From Streptomyces sp. YS415 (GTDB taxonomy: Bacteria > Actinomycetota > Actinomycetes > Streptomycetales > Streptomycetaceae), in the NCBI RefSeq assembly GCF_023544665.1, contig NZ_JAMJFL010000035.1, positions 1 to 64,000 of the forward strand: a stretch of 64,000 nucleotides of DNA, in the 5' to 3' direction. The position numbers and the translations under genes were made by a program. Shown here piece by piece: positions 60,148 through 64,000 of the stretch. The notes beneath the pieces are model-generated. The model saw only the letters and a list, made by a program, of their open reading frames with translations. It made no database searches and was not told the DNA's origin. The first letter of the stretch is position 1; each line of letters starts with the position of its first letter.

Positions 60148-60369
60148 TCAGGGCTCGTGCGGATGCGCGCCCGGTGTCACGATCTCGTCCAGCACCCGCA
60201 GCACGGCCTCGTAGGCGACCACGCGCACGGCGGCGTCCCGCGCGGCGTCCGGGTCGCTCGCCCGCAGATCCACGCTCCGGGTCCGCCAGTCCTGCTCCTC
60301 CTGCCGCGCGCAGGTCCGGGCGCGCTGGATGCGCCGCAGCAGTTCGTCTGAGTCCACGACATCGGTCAT
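60148..60369 (-). CDS. Small unrecognised protein, 73 aa
   Basis: MTDVVDSDELLRRIQRARTCARQEEQDWRTRSVDL then a helical AARDAAVRVVAYEAVLRVLDEIV. Charged, all-helical, no membrane segment or known domain. GGAATCC precedes the ATG weakly. It is 45 bases upstream of the decarboxylase and may be its first operon gene, but coding bias is the main support. Confidence 0.6.
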   Translation of the reverse strand: MTDVVDSDELLRRIQRARTCARQEEQDWRTRSVDLRASDPDAARDAAVRVVAYEAVLRVLDEIVTPGAHPHEP

Positions 60370-60511
60370 GGATTCCGCGTACCCCGTGCGGACCGATTCG
60401 AGCGTCCGGTCGGGTACCGGGAGGTTTGACCTGCCCAGCAGGGGCGAGCCGAAGGGAGGGAACGCAAGGCGCCCGGGGGAGCGCGCCCCTCGATACCGAC
60501 CACGGAGTCAG

Positions 60512-60916
60512 ATGATGCGCGGGGAGCACAGCACACAGTCCGTGAACGAACCGGCCCAGGCACGCAGGGCCGTGGAACGCGCGGTGGCCGACCACTGCCG
60601 CGCCACCGGCGCGGCGCCCGACCGCATGGCGGTCAACGATGCCCTGCTGGTCGCCTCGGAACTCACCACCAACGCCATCGTGCACGGCGGCGGGGTCACC
60701 GACTTCCGCGTCGATCTCGTCGATCCCGGCGTACGGGTCTCGGTGAGCGACCTCAGCAACCGCTTGCCGGTGGTCACCGAACCCGGCGAGCGGCAAACGC
60801 CCCGCCGTTTCGGCGGCCACGGCTGGCGGATCGTGTGCCGCCTCGCCCGTGACGTGCAGGTATCGCTGCTGCCGACGGGCGGCAAGCGCATCAGCGCCCT
60901 GGTGCCGCTCCTGTGA
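60512..60916 (+). CDS. RsbW-like ATP-binding protein
   Basis: 134 residues of the GHKL fold: AVNDALLVASELTTNAIVHGGG is the N-box, VSVSDLSNRLPVV the G1 region and GGHGWRIVCRLA the G2. Like the protein at 11495 it belongs to the large Streptomyces set of free anti-sigma-type ATPases. It lies 63 bases before an ANTAR-GAF gene on the same strand. Tandem ATGs at 60512/60515 follow CGGAGTC. Confidence 0.83.
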   Translation: MMRGEHSTQSVNEPAQARRAVERAVADHCRATGAAPDRMAVNDALLVASELTTNAIVHGGGVTDFRVDLVDPGVRVSVSDLSNRLPVVTEPGERQTPRRFGGHGWRIVCRLARDVQVSLLPTGGKRISALVPLL

Positions 60917-60979
60917 AAATCCTCCGTGTACGGCGGAACGACGGGGGCAGGCGCGGTTTCGACCGACCTGAGGAGTTCC

Positions 60980-61801
60980 ATGACCGACACCGAGGGAGAG
61001 CTGGAGCGGCTCCGCGCCGAGCTGCGTGACCTGCGCGCCCGTGCTTTGACCCATCCGCTGATCGCCCAGGCCCAGGGCCTGCTGCAGGAGCGCTACGCCC
61101 TGCCCGACGCGGACAGCGCGTTCTCGCTGATGCGGCGGGCCTCGCAGCACCACAACGTCCGGATGCGCACCCTCGCGGAGGCCCTGGTGATCCTGCCGCG
61201 GCCCGACGAGCGCGCGGCCCTGTGGTTCACCGGCCGTGCCCGCACCGTGGAGCCGCCCCTCACCTTCCCGGCCGCCCGGGACACCGGCAGCGAGACCCGG
61301 GGCGCCGTCCTGGCGGCCGTGCTGAGCCAGACGCTCGCCGTGACGGACACCGGCATGGGCAATGTGCAGCTCGCCGACCGCGCCCGGGGCGGGTTGCGGA
61401 TCGAGAAGCACACCGGGCACACCGCGGACTTCCTCGACTTCTTCGCCCACGTCGGCGCCGACGGCACCGCGTGCGCCCGGGCGGCCCAGGACGTCGCCCA
61501 GGTCAGCGTGCACGACGTGGAGGCTGACCCGGTCTTCACCGAGCAGGCCCGGGAGGCGATCCTCGCCTCGGGCAGCAGGGCCTGCCACAGCGTGCCGCTG
61601 GCCACCGCGTCCGGCCAGTGCCTGGGCATCGTCTCGGCGCACTTCGACGGACTGCTCAAGGACATGACGGCGGCCCAGCTCAAGGCGCTGGAGGCGGTCG
61701 GCGCCCAGGCGGGCCGCTGGCTCGCCTGGTACGACCGCACCGTGGTCCTCGACGCCCTGGAGCACCTGCACGCCCTCGGCCGCCGCAGCAGGCGGCGCTG
61801 A
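60980..61801 (+). CDS. ANTAR-GAF protein with reversed domain order
   Basis: 273 residues. ANTAR RNA-binding three-helix unit at ~1-65 (LERLRAELRDLRARALTHPLIAQAQGLLQERYALPDADSAF) precedes a GAF sensor (~85-265: GAVLAAVLSQTLAVTDTGMGNVQL...FTEQAREAILASGSRACHSVPLATASGQCLGIVSAHF). ANTAR proteins bind hairpins in mRNA to antiterminate; in most actinobacterial proteins GAF comes first. AGGAG sits 4 bases before the ATG. Probably cooperates with the preceding ATPase. Confidence 0.88.
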   Translation: MTDTEGELERLRAELRDLRARALTHPLIAQAQGLLQERYALPDADSAFSLMRRASQHHNVRMRTLAEALVILPRPDERAALWFTGRARTVEPPLTFPAARDTGSETRGAVLAAVLSQTLAVTDTGMGNVQLADRARGGLRIEKHTGHTADFLDFFAHVGADGTACARAAQDVAQVSVHDVEADPVFTEQAREAILASGSRACHSVPLATASGQCLGIVSAHFDGLLKDMTAAQLKALEAVGAQAGRWLAWYDRTVVLDALEHLHALGRRSRRR

Positions 61802-61860
61802 ACCGGGCTTTCGACGTGAGCCCCGCCCGAACCGGGGCATCAGGAGTCCGGGAGGATCTG

Positions 61861-62703
61861 ATGAACATGAGTGCCGTGGTCGGGGCGGGTCGCACCCCCT
61901 CCGGGTCGAAAGCCGCCGGTTCGATGACCGAGGGCGCCGCCCGGGCGGGACTGGCCGCACGCGGGGTGATCTACCTGCTGGTCGGCGCCCTCGCCCTGCA
62001 GATCGCCTTCGGCGGCCGGCGCCGCCAGGCGGACCGCCAGGGTGCCCTGGCCGAACTGTCCGAGAAGCCCTTCGGCTCCGTCCTGCTGTGGGCCCTCGGC
62101 ATCGGCCTGGTCGGCATGGCCCTGTGGCGGCTCTCGGAGGCGCTCTTCGGCCGCGTGGGACCCAAGGGCCACAAGCCCCACAAGCGCCTCCTGTCCGCGG
62201 GCAGGTGTCTCTTCTACGGCTTCGTCGCCTACTCCGTGCTGCGCTTCGCGGCGAGCGGCCGCAAGGGCGACAGCGGCGGCTCCGCCGACCAGCAGTCCCG
62301 GGACATCACCGCGACCGCGATGGAGCTGCCCGTCGGACAGTGGATCGTCGGGGCGGGCGGGGCGGGCATCGTGATCGCCGGGGTGTGGATCGGCGTCCAG
62401 GCGATCCGCCGCAAGTACCGCAAGGATCTCAAGCTCGGCGAGATGTCCCGGACCGCGAAGCGGCTGACGGACGTCACGGGAGTGGGCGGCGGCCTGGCGC
62501 GCGCCGCGGTGTTCGCCGCGCTGGGCAGCTTCGCCGTACGCGCCGCCGTCGACTACGAACCCGACAAGGCCAAGGGCCTGGACGACACCCTGCGCTCGTT
62601 CGCCGAAACGGGGCTCGGCCCGTGGCTGCTGGCCGCCGTCGCCTTCGGCCTGGTCCTGTTCGGCCTGTTCTCCTTCATGATGGCCGCCCGGCGACGCGTC
62701 TGA
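61861..62703 (+). CDS. DUF1206 membrane protein
   Basis: 280 residues in three tandem two-helix DUF1206 units: AARAGLAARGVIYLLVGALALQIAF with LLWALGIGLVGMALWRLSEAL; LLSAGRCLFYGFVAYSVLRF with IVGAGGAGIVIAGVWIGVQAI; and GGLARAAVFAALGSFAVRAAV with WLLAAVAFGLVLFGLFSFMM. Six membrane helices, with GGAGG before the ATG. Function unknown; often in stress regulons. Confidence 0.92.
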   Translation: MNMSAVVGAGRTPSGSKAAGSMTEGAARAGLAARGVIYLLVGALALQIAFGGRRRQADRQGALAELSEKPFGSVLLWALGIGLVGMALWRLSEALFGRVGPKGHKPHKRLLSAGRCLFYGFVAYSVLRFAASGRKGDSGGSADQQSRDITATAMELPVGQWIVGAGGAGIVIAGVWIGVQAIRRKYRKDLKLGEMSRTAKRLTDVTGVGGGLARAAVFAALGSFAVRAAVDYEPDKAKGLDDTLRSFAETGLGPWLLAAVAFGLVLFGLFSFMMAARRRV

Positions 62704-62731
62704 GACGCCGGATAAGGGGAACGCGGGGCAG

Positions 62732-63163
62732 ATGAACGACTACGAGCTTTCGCCCGACGGCCGGCCCGTGGACATCTACCTCGGCCTGCTGCGCGCCCGA
62801 ATGGACACCGAGGACTACCATCGCCTGCTCGACGTCGTCGAACCCGTGCTGCGGGCCATCGACGAGCGGCGGCTGCCACCCGCCGAGTTCGCCCTGGACG
62901 ACGACGGCGAGGAGCAGCTGCCCCAGGAGATCCGCGACCAGGCCGCCCTGGTGATCGCCACCGCGGTCACCGGCCGGATGGACAACGAGGTCGTCGAGAT
63001 CGACCTCGGGGACACCGGCTCGGTCCGGGTGGTCACCGACTCGGCCACGGCCTCCGACCCCGACCGCCTCGACGAGATCGCCTCCTACATCCGCACCCGC
63101 CGTCACGACGACGAGGAACTGCGCGGCATCGCCGAGGCGAGCGGCCTGCCCACCGACTTCTGA
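62732..63163 (+). CDS. Unrecognised acidic protein, 143 aa
   Basis: MNDYELSPDGRPVDIYLGLLRARMDTEDYHRLLDVVEPVLRAIDERRLPPAEF then an acidic LDDDGEEQLPQ stretch and a C-terminal IASYIRTRRHDDEELRGIAEASGLPTDF. Soluble, alpha/beta, no known domain. It begins 28 bases after the DUF1206 gene with GGGGAACG upstream, likely in one operon. Confidence 0.7.
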   Translation: MNDYELSPDGRPVDIYLGLLRARMDTEDYHRLLDVVEPVLRAIDERRLPPAEFALDDDGEEQLPQEIRDQAALVIATAVTGRMDNEVVEIDLGDTGSVRVVTDSATASDPDRLDEIASYIRTRRHDDEELRGIAEASGLPTDF

Positions 63164-63188
63164 CCAGCGCCGGGTCCTGGTCCGATCC

Positions 63189-63213
63189 GGACGGCAGGGC
63201 CTACCCGCCGTCC
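63189..63213. terminator. Hairpin between convergent genes
   Basis: GGACGGC / GCCGTCC arms (7 bp) around an inner GGG-N4-CCC, lying across the stop of the FUSC gene and 26 bases after the gene at 62732. Confidence 0.5.
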
Positions 63214-64000
63214 GCCGGGCCGACCGGTGCCCCCAGAGGGCGGGCCAGGCCCACCACCACCTCGTCGAGCCGCTGCAGGTGCCGCAGCACCCGGTCGGTC
63301 ACCCGGCCGTACCGGCTGCTGCCCGGCACGTCGGGCTCCAGCAGCGAGGCGATGCTCGGACCGGTCTGCACCCGGTCCCCGGCCCGCTCGTCGGCGACAT
63401 GCGCCGCGATGGCCTCGATGTTGTGCGCGATGCGCCGCCCGGCCCCGCGCAGCCGCGGGTCCGCCGCGATCGAGGGATGCGTGGGCAGCAGCTCGGCGGT
63501 CGCCGCCAGCGAGCGCGCGTGATAGGCCGCCGTCTCCAGCAACGCCACCACATAGCGGGCGGTGTCGCGCCGGGCCCTGAGCGGGGTCACCGGGTGCGTC
63601 AGCGGCTTGGTCGCCGCCCGCAGATCGGCCAGCGCCCGGTCCAGGTCCCGCGCCTGGTCGAGCAGCTCCGCCGGCGGCCCGCCGCTCAGCTGCTCCACGG
63701 CCGCCCCGGTGACCTCGCCCAGCCGCTCCAGCACGGTGCCGAGCAGGTCGTCGGTCCGCCGGCCGGTGTTGACCGGCAGCACCAGCGCCGCCGCGAACAC
63801 CCCGCAGGCCGCCCCGAGCGCCGTCTCCTCGATCCGCAGCACCAGCACCGACAGGCTGTAGGTGTGCAGCAGGGTGTACAGCAGCCCCAGCGCGGCCGTC
63901 ACGAAGAACGACATCAGCGTGTACGACAGGGGCGCGGTGTAGAACATGAGGAACACGAAGACCAGCACCAGGGCGAACGCCGTCCAGGTGTGCTGCCCCA
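63201..64000 (-). CDS. FUSC/aromatic-acid exporter-like protein, N-terminus cut
   Basis: The frame continues through base 64000 without a start, so the N-terminal part is outside the window. Visible: membrane helices HTWTAFALVLVFVFLMFYTAP, SYTLMSFFVTAALGLLYTL, and the amphipathic VLVLRIEETALGAACGVFAAALVLPVNTGR characteristic of FUSC proteins, followed by a cytosolic helical region (LLGTVLERLGEVTGAAVEQL) to the C-terminus. Role in efflux is inferred from the family. Confidence 0.85.
   Translation of the reverse strand, partial: GQHTWTAFALVLVFVFLMFYTAPLSYTLMSFFVTAALGLLYTLLHTYSLSVLVLRIEETALGAACGVFAAALVLPVNTGRRTDDLLGTVLERLGEVTGAAVEQLSGGPPAELLDQARDLDRALADLRAATKPLTHPVTPLRARRDTARYVVALLETAAYHARSLAATAELLPTHPSIAADPRLRGAGRRIAHNIEAIAAHVADERAGDRVQTGPSIASLLEPDVPGSSRYGRVTDRVLRHLQRLDEVVVGLARPLGAPVGPADGG

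Noticed and set aside
1..64000. CRISPR arrays, insertion sequences or integrated elements
   Set aside because: No regularly spaced repeats, transposase or integrase, and codon use is even across the window.

Overview
The window is typical Streptomyces chromosome: GC is about 72-73%, GTG and TTG starts are common, TTA codons are nearly absent (I found only two), and there are WhiB, ClpP3/ClpP4/PopR, MelC tyrosinase and streptophobe-type genes. It opens inside an adenosine deaminase gene and closes inside a FUSC-type membrane protein gene. I see no rRNA, tRNA, CRISPR array, insertion sequence or prophage.

Layout. 1-4.8 kb: adenosine deaminase, DinB-like protein, a divergent LysR/aldo-keto reductase pair and two small Streptomyces proteins, one with a TTA (bldA-dependent) codon. 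4.8-11.4 kb: a signalling and envelope block with an FHA-FHA-ABC exporter, an unrecognised protein, a cytosolic Ser/Thr kinase, a streptophobe membrane protein and a DUF6777 protein. 11.5-13.9 kb: an RsbW-like ATPase and the clpP3-clpP4/popR locus, with a textbook PopR box in front of clpP3. 13.9-17.4 kb: VOC protein, RNase HI, SRPBCC protein and the melC1-melC2 tyrosinase operon. 17.7-23.6 kb: an aromatic hydroxylase-like flavoprotein, strong terminators, then four tandem family-1 pectate lyases behind paired LacI-type operators. 23.6-36 kb: a second aldo-keto reductase, LLM oxidoreductase, serine hydrolases, a receptor-like pseudokinase, a TPR/prenyl-synthase operon, AIM24, and a TerD-CAP-CAP fusion. 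36-43 kb: a large LuxR (LAL) regulator, then a tightly overlapped operon of response regulator-thioredoxin reductase fusion, cNMP-binding histidine kinase and UBP zinc finger protein. 43-50 kb: stress, repair and metabolic genes (USP, DUF4032, MBL hydrolase, AlkB, TetR plus FAD dehydrogenase). 50-58.4 kb: L,D-transpeptidase with a two-component system, WhiB, saccharopine dehydrogenase-like protein, TetR, the LysR/LysE pair, an MFS remnant and a cNMP-binding protein. 58.6-64 kb: an Orn/Lys/Arg decarboxylase-like PLP enzyme with its own terminator, an RsbW-like ATPase, an ANTAR-GAF protein, DUF1206, and FUSC.

Most notable: the three-gene redox-signalling operon at 39.1-42.6 kb; a ClpP subunit that has lost its catalytic His beside a complete one; a receptor-like pseudokinase; nested RNA/DNA dyads at the starts of melC1 and the DUF6777 gene; the A-B-B-A pectate lyase array with both paired operators and a TTA codon; and a cytosolic-looking TerD-CAP-CAP protein. 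All calls come from reading the sequence; no database search or structure prediction was run.
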